64,000 nt of DNA, from positions 6,386,001-6,450,000 of the forward strand of contig CBDDJS010000001.1 in NCBI GenBank assembly GCA_965229785.1, given 5' to 3'. Positions 52,110-61,300 of the stretch are shown here, in pieces. Every line of letters starts with the position of its first letter. The stretch's first letter is position 1. Below the pieces are notes generated by a model. It was not told where the DNA came from and did no database searches. It saw only the letters and a program-made list of their open reading frames with translations. Made by a program: the position numbers and the translations under genes. This stretch comes from JAWPMT01 sp965229785 (lineage in GTDB: Bacteria; Bacteroidota; Bacteroidia; Cytophagales; Cyclobacteriaceae).

Positions 52110-53498
52110 TTAAAATTCATAGTCCAGGATATAATCTTCGGGATCAACGGGTTTTCCGTCGATGCGAATCTCATAATGCAAGTGTGGCCCCTTGGATAAA
52201 CCACTGGAACCTACCCTGGCAATGACCTCTCCTTTTTTCACTTCCTGGCCTTCCTTTACGAGATAAGTGTCCAAATGTGCATATCGAGTGATGTACTGAC
52301 CATCGCTGTGAGATATTTCTACCATGATTCCATATCCTTTTGGCCGACTTCTGGCGGTAATCACCACACCATCAGCTGTGGCATAAACGTCCGTGCCAGT
52401 TGGCGCAGAAAAATCAATGCCATGATGATGTTTTCTGGTATTGGTGATCGGGTCTGTTCGCATGCCAAATCCAGAACTCAAACGCTCCAGTTTTGATTGA
52501 TCGACAGGTAATATCTCAGGCTTATTCGATACTTGAGGTAGAATAAAATCCGGAAGATGCGTGGCTACTGGCTCTAACCTGATATGTTCATTGATCAGAT
52601 CATTTACAGGATCATTTACCTCTTTGAGTGAAAAGGCAAGAGATATACAAAAAATCACAGGGATAGATAGTACTGGAAGCCAACGATAGCTTTTTATTCT
52701 TTTTTGATTCATCATTACAATTCTTTTTTTGATTAAAGAGGTATTGAAATGATTGGCTAATCCGAGTGCAGGTTTGAATAGTTGGAGGTATAAGATTTCC
52801 TGATAAGCAATCTTGTCAGGATAGGCCTTCAATACAAATTCGTCTGCCTGATACTCATGAACGGCTTTCAATGCATTTCTATACCAATAGATGAAAGGAT
52901 TGAACCACAGAAGAGCAACAATGAGATCAATTAACATTCGATCGAGACTGTGCCAATGCCTGGCATGAGCAAGCTCGTGTTCGATAATCTGGTCATAACC
53001 TTTTAGGTTCTTCAATTCCCTGGGAATAAAGACCGCTTTAAAAAATGAAAATGGAGCCAGACCATCAGTTTCGTAGAGTAAGGTTCCTTTTAGTTCGTCA
53101 TAAGGGAGCTTTTTGATTTGAGTTAAAATGACTTTTAGGTTCATGAAAAATTTAACCATAAGGGCAGCCACAATTAGCACATAAACGCCGATCAGCCCCA
53201 TGACGATCATCGTACCGATCTTACCGTAAGATTTGACCGAACCTACAGGTTGACTGACTTCTTTAATCGCTTGCTCAAAAGGAAAGACCAATCCTTCTTC
53301 CAAAATGGTCATAGGAAGAGGCTTTGCTGTATGAACGTTCACGTGAAGTGTGGGCACAATGAAAGACAGAATGATGGCAGCCAATAGGTAGTAGCGACTC
53401 CATTGATGCATTCCAGAGGGTTTCAGCAACAGATGATAGACCAAAAGAAAGCATGCCTGGCATGCGATAACCTTCAGCAAATAGCCTAACCACTCCAT
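52110..53498 (-). CDS. M56 (BlaR1-like) / M23 fusion metallopeptidase
   Basis: The 462-residue membrane protein has helices at about residues 5-25, 34-52, 95-118 and 275-291. A cytoplasmic M56 zinc-protease domain carries 'HELAH' (174-178) and Glu215 in 'HEYQADE'. The C-terminal periplasmic domain (about 340-455) is M23/LytM type, with 'HHHGID' (His358, Asp362), His408 in 'YAHLD' and 'HLH' (439-441), all ligands present. M56 proteins of the BlaR1 class trigger removal of a BlaI-type repressor; here the sensor end is a peptidoglycan-hydrolase-type domain. The blaI-like gene lies just upstream with a 3-base gap. Confidence 0.9.
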   Translation of the reverse strand: MEWLGYLLKVIACQACFLLVYHLLLKPSGMHQWSRYYLLAAIILSFIVPTLHVNVHTAKPLPMTILEEGLVFPFEQAIKEVSQPVGSVKSYGKIGTMIVMGLIGVYVLIVAALMVKFFMNLKVILTQIKKLPYDELKGTLLYETDGLAPFSFFKAVFIPRELKNLKGYDQIIEHELAHARHWHSLDRMLIDLIVALLWFNPFIYWYRNALKAVHEYQADEFVLKAYPDKIAYQEILYLQLFKPALGLANHFNTSLIKKRIVMMNQKRIKSYRWLPVLSIPVIFCISLAFSLKEVNDPVNDLINEHIRLEPVATHLPDFILPQVSNKPEILPVDQSKLERLSSGFGMRTDPITNTRKHHHGIDFSAPTGTDVYATADGVVITARSRPKGYGIMVEISHSDGQYITRYAHLDTYLVKEGQEVKKGEVIARVGSSGLSKGPHLHYEIRIDGKPVDPEDYILDYEF

Positions 53499-53501
53499 TT
53501 C

Positions 53502-53882
53502 TTATGGTTGTTCTTTTTGTTTTTTGATTTCTTCATCGATCATTTTGCGGATATCTTCCAGTTCTGAGATAGAAAGATCCTGATCGGTGGTAAAAAAAGA
53601 GGCGAATTGCTTCGGAGAGCCCTCGAAAAAGCCGCTCAGCAGCCCTTTGAAAGAATGGGTGAGGTATTGTTGTCGACTAAGCAATGGATAGTACTCACGG
53701 GATTTTCCAAAGGTTTTGAAGTGCACCATCTTTTTCTTAACCAGCACATTTACCACTGTTGAGATGGTTGTATAAGCTGGTCGGGGTTCTGGATACTCTT
53801 CCACGATATCTTTTAAAAAAGCGCGCTCCAGTTTCCAGAGGTACTTCATAAGTTGCTCTTCTGCCTTAGTCAATTCTTTCAT
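53502..53882 (-). CDS. BlaI/MecI/CopY-family transcriptional repressor
   Basis: With the ATG at 53882 the repressor has 126 residues: 'MKELTKAEEQLMKYLWKLERAFLKDIVEEY', a winged helix 'PAYTTISTVVNVLVKKKMVHFKTFGKSREYYPLLSR' and a C-terminal dimerisation part. BlaI-type repressors bind dyads near their own promoter and are inactivated by proteolysis through an M56 partner, here the next gene. Two ACTAT-N4-ATAGT dyads lie just upstream of the start. A longer in-frame start at 53918 would overlap those dyads and is less likely. Confidence 0.93.
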   Translation of the reverse strand: MKELTKAEEQLMKYLWKLERAFLKDIVEEYPEPRPAYTTISTVVNVLVKKKMVHFKTFGKSREYYPLLSRQQYLTHSFKGLLSGFFEGSPKQFASFFTTDQDLSISELEDIRKMIDEEIKKQKEQP

Positions 53883-53891
53883 TGACTCAAA

Positions 53892-53938
53892 ACTATAACT
53901 ATAGTAATAATTATACAACTATTTTTATAGTAATAGTT
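53892..53938 (-). promoter_or_regulatory. Two operator-like dyads upstream of the BlaI-type gene
   Basis: ACTAT-N4-ATAGT occurs at 53892-53905 and again at 53918-53931, 26 bases apart centre to centre. A further AACTATT (53917-53923) and AATAGTT (53932-53938) dyad overlaps the second copy. The first copy begins 10 bases upstream of the start codon, so repression near the ribosome-binding site or promoter is plausible. Confidence 0.65.
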
Positions 53939-54051
53939 TCCCTTTAGTAATAACATCAAACTGAATCACTGCGTAATTCTTCTCGTTGGCGGAATTCAAA
54001 ACCTATGAACTCTCCGATTTGTTTGTAAATTGGCAAGAAGAAGTAGAGCAT

Positions 54052-54882
54052 ATGGAAGCGTTGATTGAGTTTTTCGAAAATGTACCTACCTGGTTCCGGG
54101 CAGGACTATTGATTGGTGGGATTGTGATTTTCTGGGTAGCCGAAGGCATTCTGCCATTGTTTTCCTTTCAGTATCGAAAGTTTCGTCATGGTGGGCTCAA
54201 TCTCTTTTTCACCCTGACCACAGCCATCATTGGGTTTGGCCTGGCAGGTGTTTTACTCGCCGCTTCGGATTTTGTGGCTTCTAATAAAATTGGCTTACTA
54301 TACATCATCGATCTTCCACTTTGGGCGCAGGTTGTTGTTGGGGTTCTTTTACTGGACTGTATCGGCGCGTATCTGATCCATTTTGTCGAACATAAAGTAA
54401 AATGGATGTGGAAATTCCACGTAGTGCATCATAGCGATACTACCGTGGATGTTACAACAGGCCTGAGACATCATCCCGGTGAAACGGTGTTTCGTATCGG
54501 CTTTACCATCATGGCTGTCATGATTGTAGGTGCTCCTATGGGGATTATTATGTTATATCAGTCGCTTTCGGTATTGTTCGCACACATTACCCATGCCAAC
54601 ATTAACATGCCTGCTAAAGTGGACAAAGCACTTTCTTTCCTATTTGTTACACCAAACATGCATAAGGTGCACCATCATTTCGAGCAGCCACTTACGGATA
54701 CCAATTATGGAAACATATTTTCCATCTGGGACAGAATGTTTGGTACCTACGCTTATGTAGAGGATACAGCAACTCTGAAATACGGGATAGATACGCATAT
54801 GAAATCGGAAGAAAACACGCGATTGGGAAACTTGTTGGCCATTCCATTCCAAAAGTACCGTCAACCGAAAGGTAAGGAGTGA
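54052..54882 (+). CDS. Sterol desaturase / fatty acid hydroxylase family protein
   Basis: The membrane di-iron enzyme of about 276 residues starts at the ATG at 54052 (MEALIEFFENVPTWF). A TTG 66 bases upstream would extend it, but relatives begin at the equivalent of this ATG. The eight-histidine pattern is visible: 'HFVEHKVKWMWKFHVVHHSD', 'RHHPGE' and 'HKVHHHFEQPLTDTNYGN', with three or four helices before it. The family hydroxylates or desaturates lipids. The physiological substrate is unknown. Confidence 0.88.
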   Translation: MEALIEFFENVPTWFRAGLLIGGIVIFWVAEGILPLFSFQYRKFRHGGLNLFFTLTTAIIGFGLAGVLLAASDFVASNKIGLLYIIDLPLWAQVVVGVLLLDCIGAYLIHFVEHKVKWMWKFHVVHHSDTTVDVTTGLRHHPGETVFRIGFTIMAVMIVGAPMGIIMLYQSLSVLFAHITHANINMPAKVDKALSFLFVTPNMHKVHHHFEQPLTDTNYGNIFSIWDRMFGTYAYVEDTATLKYGIDTHMKSEENTRLGNLLAIPFQKYRQPKGKE

Positions 54883-55008
54883 TCATAATTCGATTCATCA
54901 GCGATATTTCAATTTTATTCATAAATACCCCCTTTCACTTCTTTGTTTTAAGAATATTTCAATAGTCATATGTACTTTTAGAGAAGTCTCTATTTGTATC
55001 TAGCTATT

Positions 55009-55500
55009 ATGAAGAAGAAATATTCAGTGTTTTTGTTGTTTGCAGTATTAATTACTGGAACGATTCAGGCCCAGGTGATCTCCGAAGACGATTTGCCTTT
55101 CTCCTTTTTATCCTGGCATTACAACTTCTATCCGGGATCCGAGGATAATCAATGGACCAAATTAGAAAAGAATGGTGAGGAGCTCCTTTTTGTGGATTTT
55201 CAGTTTGAAGGAAGAAACCTCGCAGTAACCTACAAAACGAACGGCAGAAGGATCAAAGCCCGTACGAAGTATGCTGAAAAGGAAGTGCCTGATCTGGTAG
55301 GGGCATACCTGACGGAACAATTCGAGAAATACAAGATTGAAGAATTCATGAAGACAGACGTCTACGATGGACCCAAAGTGACCGATTTCTTCTATTCAGC
55401 CCGGGTTAAAGTCAAAAAGGAAAATCATGTGCTATACTTTGACAAAGAGCTGAATCATGTCATGAACCCGGAAGTTCAGTTATTATCATCAGCACGTTGA
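55009..55500 (+). CDS. Small secreted protein, PepSY-like
   Basis: From the ATG at 55009 the product has 163 residues with a signal peptide (MKKKYSVFLLFAVLITGTIQAQ). The body resembles PepSY-like proteins ('ARTKYAEKEVPDLVGAYLTEQFEKYKIEEF', 'HVLYFDKELNHVM'). That assignment is tentative. A 14-base dyad, TAGAGA-ag-TCTCTA (54979-54992), lies shortly upstream. Its stop (55498-55500) directly abuts the stop of the convergent DUF3179 gene. Confidence 0.65.
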   Translation: MKKKYSVFLLFAVLITGTIQAQVISEDDLPFSFLSWHYNFYPGSEDNQWTKLEKNGEELLFVDFQFEGRNLAVTYKTNGRRIKARTKYAEKEVPDLVGAYLTEQFEKYKIEEFMKTDVYDGPKVTDFFYSARVKVKKENHVLYFDKELNHVMNPEVQLLSSAR

Positions 55501-56577
55501 TCAGAAGATTTCCAGAGAAGGGTTAAATGCTGCCCAGGCAAAGAAAAACCCCATATAAGAGGGCGTAGCAGAAAGTTGTGTGCCGATGTGCGGGCCTTCT
55601 ACCACTTCGCCGAAAACATTCCAGATATTGCCAAATTGGTCCGTGACAAATTGGTCGAGGTTGGGCTCTGCCAGGGCGGAAAAAGCAATGGACTCGCCAT
55701 CAATAGAAGTTAAGTGAAATGAAGTCATAAAGCCCATTTTCCTATTGCCAAATACCACAATTTCTTCGGAATCGAACTGATCGTAAACAAAAGGTTGCCC
55801 ATCGAAATGGCTGAAGTCATAAACACGATTGATGTTCGATATTTGGATGCCGTGTACACGTTCTTTTTCGAATAGACGGTTGTCCCGTCTTGAGACTGGA
55901 AACAAGAGATCGGGAGAACCTCGGTAACCACCATATGGGTAACTATTATAGTCCCGGTCAAATCCTGTATTTCTTGTAAGTACCTTCGCTTCCGGATAGG
56001 TCTGTTTGAAGTTCTGCCATCGCACTTCTACCACGGAAATTCTTTCGATTGCTTCTTCCACACGTACGCCTCTGATACTTTGGTTTAGCATTTGACTCCA
56101 GTAACTCCCCGAAATACGATCGTAAGGAATCAGATTACTATTATAAAGCAATCCGGAAACGCCGAAAGTACTGGCACCACGTTCCCATCCGATAGCTGTA
56201 CCGGTTAGTGGACAATAGGTTAATGCAAAGTTGGTGTCACCGATTCGGTCATTGACGATTTCATGCCAGTTGAGAATGTTGTGAGGGTAGGCCTTTATTG
56301 TTTCCCCTCGCTTCACTACCACTATAAACTCCCAATCCGGTATATCCGTGATGTCTTGAGCATCTGCAAATCTGGGTGCGTCGATCGAAGGAATGCCGTC
56401 TCTGCCGACCCCACCATCAAAAACCTGGTTCTGAGGGATCGTCCATTCAAATGTGGTAGTGTTATTTCCACTGTCCGGATTATTGAAGGGTACAGGATCT
56501 TCACTGCCACCATTACTGCAGGAAAGCAACCAAAAACTTAACAGAATTACCGACCACTTGACTACCACTTTCATCAT
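55501..56577 (-). CDS. DUF3179 family lipoprotein
   Basis: The 358-residue protein has a lipoprotein signal (LLSCSNGG, Cys20). The DUF3179 body includes 'YPHNILNWHEIVNDRIGDTNFALTYCPLTGTAIGW', 'VSGLLYNSNLIPYDRISGSYWSQMLNQ' and 'TGFDRDYNSYPYGGYRGSPDL'. The family is exported and uncharacterised, with strongly conserved tyrosines, a cysteine and histidines. Its stop codon shares a TGATCA junction with the stop of the plus-strand gene, leaving no intergenic space. Upstream lies a folded 120-base element. Confidence 0.88.
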   Translation of the reverse strand: MMKVVVKWSVILLSFWLLSCSNGGSEDPVPFNNPDSGNNTTTFEWTIPQNQVFDGGVGRDGIPSIDAPRFADAQDITDIPDWEFIVVVKRGETIKAYPHNILNWHEIVNDRIGDTNFALTYCPLTGTAIGWERGASTFGVSGLLYNSNLIPYDRISGSYWSQMLNQSIRGVRVEEAIERISVVEVRWQNFKQTYPEAKVLTRNTGFDRDYNSYPYGGYRGSPDLLFPVSRRDNRLFEKERVHGIQISNINRVYDFSHFDGQPFVYDQFDSEEIVVFGNRKMGFMTSFHLTSIDGESIAFSALAEPNLDQFVTDQFGNIWNVFGEVVEGPHIGTQLSATPSYMGFFFAWAAFNPSLEIF

Positions 56578-56616
56578 CCGCTTCTTTGCTCACTAATTAA
56601 ACCAAAAAAACAGCTG

Positions 56617-56727
56617 AATCCTTCATGATCACGAGTAGAAACCCGGGTGATTGTCAGGCCTGGAACCTTATTCCGGAGCTTAAAACTCGTTGCATGAAGG
56701 AATTGGCTAGGTCGTCCTCAGGCCAAG
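56617..56727. repeat. Highly folded intergenic element, candidate structured RNA
   Basis: A long imperfect stem pairs 56617-56636 (AATCCTTCATG, ACGAGT) with 56685-56704 (ACTCGT, CATGAAGGAATT). Inside it, CTGGAA (56660-56665) and TTCCGG (56671-56676) form a second hairpin that extends with a bulge. TTGGC (56703-56707) and GCCAA (56722-56726) can form another. The element lies downstream of the DMT transporter gene and upstream of the DUF3179 gene, both on the minus strand. It could be a terminator, a 5' leader or a repetitive element. Confidence 0.5.
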
Positions 56728-56771
56728 TATGAGCGAGTAGCTTTGAATACTAATAAATAACTGGGCAGCAT

Positions 56772-57674
56772 TTATGCTTGCGGTTTGGCCTTAAACTTTT
56801 CTGCAGCGATGATTCCTGCGATCACGATCAACCCACCCAGAAGTTGTGTGGCAGTGAGTGTCTCATCCAGAAAGAAGTATGCCAGCACGATCGTGGAGAT
56901 TGGCCCCAAACTTCCAAAAATCGCAAATTGATTGGCGCCCAGGCCTTTTATGGCCAGTGAGATCAAATAGGAAGGGACAACTGTGGAAATGACGGCCATT
57001 AAGAGAGCGATCACATAAACTTGATAAGGATACGCCGTGATTTCGGTAAAAGATCCTCCTTGAATGAAATAATGTAGAATGACGATCGTACAAGAAACTA
57101 ACATACAATAGGTTGTGAATCTTGTCGCACCGATTTTCGGGATCAACCATCCGTTACCGACCAGGTAACTGGCATAACTGAGACCACTTAGAAACACAAG
57201 TGCTCCTCCCAAAAGCGTATTGTTTTGATCGCCTGCCTCAATCTCAGGTACAAAGACGAACAATATCCCCGCATAGGAAATAGCCAGTGCAATGATTTGA
57301 ATTTTTGTCGCCTTTTGCTTTAGAAACAATGCTGACAGTAAAAGGACAAGTGAAGGGTAGATGAATAAGATCAGTCTTTCGATACTGGCCTTAATATACT
57401 GCAGTCCCTGAAAGTCCAGATAGCTGGCGAGATAATAGCCCATGAATCCGAACAGAAATATCCATGAAAGATCTTTGCGGTCGGTAGGATTAGCTTTCCC
57501 GCCCAGGATGACCATACTGGCGACGTAGAAAGGCAAAGAGAAAACCATTCGTAGTGCCAATAAAGGGACGGATTCGATTCCATAGGCATAAGCCAGTTTG
57601 ACGAAAACCGCTTTCGTAGAGAAAAAAAGAATACCAAGGATCCCAAGAAAAACTGGGATCAATCTGTTATTCAC
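56772..57674 (-). CDS. EamA-family DMT transporter
   Basis: The 300-residue protein has ten hydrophobic helices as two EamA repeats ('LLALRMVFSLPFYVASMVILGG', 'SYAGILFVFVPEIEAG', 'LGPISTIVLAYFFLDETLTATQLLGGLIVIAGI'). DMT/EamA proteins move metabolites such as amino acids across the inner membrane. The best start is GTG at 57674, overlapping the lspA stop by eight bases; a TTG 45 bases earlier would only add polar residues. It ends the ileS-lspA operon. Confidence 0.88.
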   Translation of the reverse strand: MNNRLIPVFLGILGILFFSTKAVFVKLAYAYGIESVPLLALRMVFSLPFYVASMVILGGKANPTDRKDLSWIFLFGFMGYYLASYLDFQGLQYIKASIERLILFIYPSLVLLLSALFLKQKATKIQIIALAISYAGILFVFVPEIEAGDQNNTLLGGALVFLSGLSYASYLVGNGWLIPKIGATRFTTYCMLVSCTIVILHYFIQGGSFTEITAYPYQVYVIALLMAVISTVVPSYLISLAIKGLGANQFAIFGSLGPISTIVLAYFFLDETLTATQLLGGLIVIAGIIAAEKFKAKPQA

Positions 57675-58335
57675 TGGAAATAGAGGGTGAGCTTTCTCCA
57701 GCGATGGTCTCTTTTTCAACCGAATCTGATGACTTGGGTTTGTCCTCTTCTTTAAAGAAGGATCGTTGCCAGATCAAAATAATGGTTATCCCAACAAAGA
57801 TGGAAGCATCAGCGACGTTGAACACTGGCCATAAAGCCATCCACTTGTCGCCAAAGATGGGGATCCAACTCGGTAGCTGCCCTTCCCAGATGTCTATGTA
57901 GAACATGTCGATCACCTCACCATGGAACCAGGGCGTTGGAGAGTCAAATCGATGATTTTCTAAGAGAACACCATAAAATATACTATCGATCAGGTTGCCA
58001 ATGGCACCTCCAAGAATCAGCGCAATACAAATCAGCAATCCTTTTGACGTTTCTTTCTTTGTCATCAGATATAGGTAATATCCAATGGCAATCATCGCCA
58101 GGACCCGAAACAAAGTCAGGATAATTTTGCTGTTTTCAAAAGGCAACTCCATCCCAAAGGCCATTCCTGGATTGGTCAGGTAATGCAATTTGAACCAATC
58201 ACCAAAAATCTTAATCTGGCCCGCTGAACCGCGTTCCATGTTGAAGTACACCAACATTTTTGATCCCTGATCTATGGCTATCACCAGAAAGCTGATGAGA
58301 TAGAAAGGAAGTACGCTAATTTTCTTGTCGCTCAT
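57667..58335 (-). CDS. lspA: Lipoprotein signal peptidase (signal peptidase II)
   Basis: The 222-residue inner-membrane aspartyl protease removes signal peptides from prolipoproteins. Both catalytic aspartates are visible: Asp117 in 'GGAIGNLIDSIFYG' and Asp176 in 'FNVADASI'. 'IDQGSKMLVYFNM' and 'NPGMAFGM' are also characteristic. About 30 extra polar residues at the C terminus are usual in Bacteroidota. It begins 20 bases after ileS, the classical ileS-lspA linkage. It would process the lipoproteins encoded in this window. Confidence 0.95.
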   Translation of the reverse strand: MSDKKISVLPFYLISFLVIAIDQGSKMLVYFNMERGSAGQIKIFGDWFKLHYLTNPGMAFGMELPFENSKIILTLFRVLAMIAIGYYLYLMTKKETSKGLLICIALILGGAIGNLIDSIFYGVLLENHRFDSPTPWFHGEVIDMFYIDIWEGQLPSWIPIFGDKWMALWPVFNVADASIFVGITIILIWQRSFFKEEDKPKSSDSVEKETIAGESSPSISSE

Positions 58336-58355
58336 TCTTATTTTCTTTTTCGCGG

Positions 58356-61300
58356 TTATTGGACCACTTCCAGTTGGATGGTCAGATCTGTACCATCAAT
58401 ATCCAATACCTCTCCGTTGTTCAATCCATCCTGACGCTCAAGCTTTAAGGCCTGAGTTTCACGTTGAATGTACTCACGATGCACTTCAACTGCTTCGACC
58501 ATCATCTTGATTGAACTATCGAAGTTAATCTCTATTTTATCCTGAACCTCAAGACCTTTGTCTTTTCGCAGGTTTTGGACCCGGTTTACTACATCCCTGG
58601 CCAGTCCTTCTTTCTTCAGATCGTCAGTCAGGGTGATGTCCAGGGCTACCGTCAATCCATTTTCCGAAGCTACTAACCAGCCTGGGATGTCTTCCGAACT
58701 GATCTCTACCTGTTCTAATGTCAGGCTTACGGATTCGCCTTCCAGATCGAACTGATAACTGCCTTCTGATTCGAAAACCTTAATCTGCTCCTGATCCAAA
58801 CCATTGATTTGAGGTACCAGTAGCTTCATTTTTGGCCCAAAAGTAGTGCCTAAGGCCCTAAAATTAGGTTTGATCTTTTTTACAAGTATGCCCGAAGTAT
58901 CATTCAGATACTCAACGGTTTTCACATTGGTCTCAGAAATGATTAATTCTTCCACTTTTTCCAGTCGGTCCTGCTCCGTCTGAGAAAGCACAGGAATCAT
59001 GATTTTAGTCAATGGCTGACGCACCTTGATCTTCTCTTTGCGGCGAAGGGAGTGCACGAGAGAAGAGGCGGTTTGCGCCAGTTTCATTCTTTTTTCCAGT
59101 TCCTCATCAATTACTGAGCTATCTGCCTGTGGGAATTCCGTCAAGTGGACAGATAGGCTTTCTTCCTTATGCGAAGATTGATTGAGGTCAGCGTACAGGC
59201 GCTCGGCGTAAAAAGGAGCAATAGGCGCCATTAATTTCGAGATGGTCTTCAGACACGTAAACAGGGTTTGATAAGCTGCTTCTTTGTCCTCATTGTAAGA
59301 ACCTACCCAGAAACGTTTTCTATTCAGTCGAACATACCAGTTACTAAGTTCATCGGTGACAAAAGATTGGATTGCTCTTGCCGCACGGGTGGGCTCATAA
59401 TCTTCAAAGGAACGATTCACTTCACCGATCATACTGTTGAGACGACTCAGTATCCATCGATCGCTTTCCGTCCTTTGATCCAATGGGAGAGGATCTTTGC
59501 TGAAGTCGAACCCATCGATGTTGGCATAAAGCGCAAAGAATGAATACGTATTAGCCAAAGTGCCAAACAATTTACGCTGCACTTCCAGTACGCCATCCAG
59601 GTCAAATTTCAGGTTGTCCCAGGGATTGGCATTGCTGATCATGTACCAACGTGTAGCATCGGGCCCGTATTTGTCCAGTGTCTCAAAAGGATTGATTGCA
59701 TTGCCTTTGCTTTTGGACATTTTGTTGCCCTCCTTATCGAGCACAAGTCCATTGGCAATAACATTTTTGAAGGCCACACCATCAAAAAGTAAGGTCGCGA
59801 TCACGTGTAGGGTAAAGAACCAGCCCCTTGTTTGGTCTACACCTTCTGCGATAAAATCTGCTGGGAAGCTTGCCTTGAAAATGTCTTCATTTTCGTAAGG
59901 ATAATGCCACTGGGCATACGGCATGGCTCCTGAATCGAACCATACATCTACCAGGTCTGACTCACGTTTCATAGGTTGCCCACTGTCCGAAACCAGCGTA
60001 ATATCATCCACATAAGGACGGTGTAGGTCAAAATCTTCCGTAAGGGACTCAGTCATGAAGCCTGCTTCGATGGCCTTGTTTACCTCCTCCTTTAGTTCGG
60101 CCATGCTACCGATACACTTCAATTCTTTTTTGTCTTCGGACACCCAGATCGGGAGAGGAGTCCCCCAGTAGCGTGATCGACTCAAGTTCCAGTCTACCAG
60201 ATTTTCAAGCCAGTTGCCGAAGCGACCCGTTCCTGTTGCTTCAGGTTTCCAATTGATGGTCTTGTTTAGTGCTACTAACTTTTCTTTGAGCGCCGTGGTT
60301 TTTACGAACCAGCTGTCCAAAGGATAATAAAGGACCGGTTTATCAGTTCTCCAGCAGTGTGGATAGGAGTGCTCGTATTTCTCTACTTTGAAAGCTTTAT
60401 TCGACTCTTTGAGTAGAATGGCGATCAGAACGTCCGTAGGTTTGAAATCCGGATCGTTTCGGGTAGCCTCGTCATAATATTCTTCCTTGACAAATCGACC
60501 GGCAAAGTCCGTCACTTCATCAACAAACTTACCTTGTTTGTCAACCAAAGGTGCTTCCTGACCATTTTCGTCAATGACCATTACCGAAGGAACGCCAGCT
60601 TGTTGTGTCACTCTAAAGTCATCCGCGCCAAATACTGAGGCCGTATGAACTACGCCTGTACCATCGGCAGTGGAAACAAAGTCACCGGCAATTACCCGGA
60701 AAGCATTCTTTTCCAGATTCTTGTTCGTCACATAAGGCATCAATTGCTCATAGCGCGTTTCGAGGATTACCTTGCCTTTGAATGATGCTCCAACTTCGAA
60801 TGGGATCAATTTATCGCCTTGTTTGTACTCAGCCAGGTTAAGGTCTGCGGCTTTTTTGTTGAAAAAGTTGCCTACCAGGTCCTTTGCCAATACAACTGAA
60901 ACAGGTTGAAACGTATAGGGATTGTAGGTTTTTACTTTGACGTAATCAATCTTTTCGCCTACGGCAAGGGCACAGTTTGAAGGCAGGGTCCAGGGCGTGG
61001 TGGTCCAGGCCAGGATACGTACATCTTCTTCATCGTTCTCAAAAAGGAATTGAGAGCGTTCGTCTTTCGTGACCTTGAATTGCGCCACAATAGAGGTGTC
61101 TTTTAACTGTTTATAGGTGCCAGGCATGTTCAGCTCTGCCGAGCTAAGTCCTGTTCCTGCAGCAGGTGAGTACGGTTGTACGGTGTATCCCTTATATAAT
61201 AAGTCCTTGTCAAAAAGCTTTTTGAGGAGCGTCCAGACCGTCTCCATATAATCACGCTCAAAAGTGATGTAAGGATCATCCAGGTCAACCCAATAGCCCA

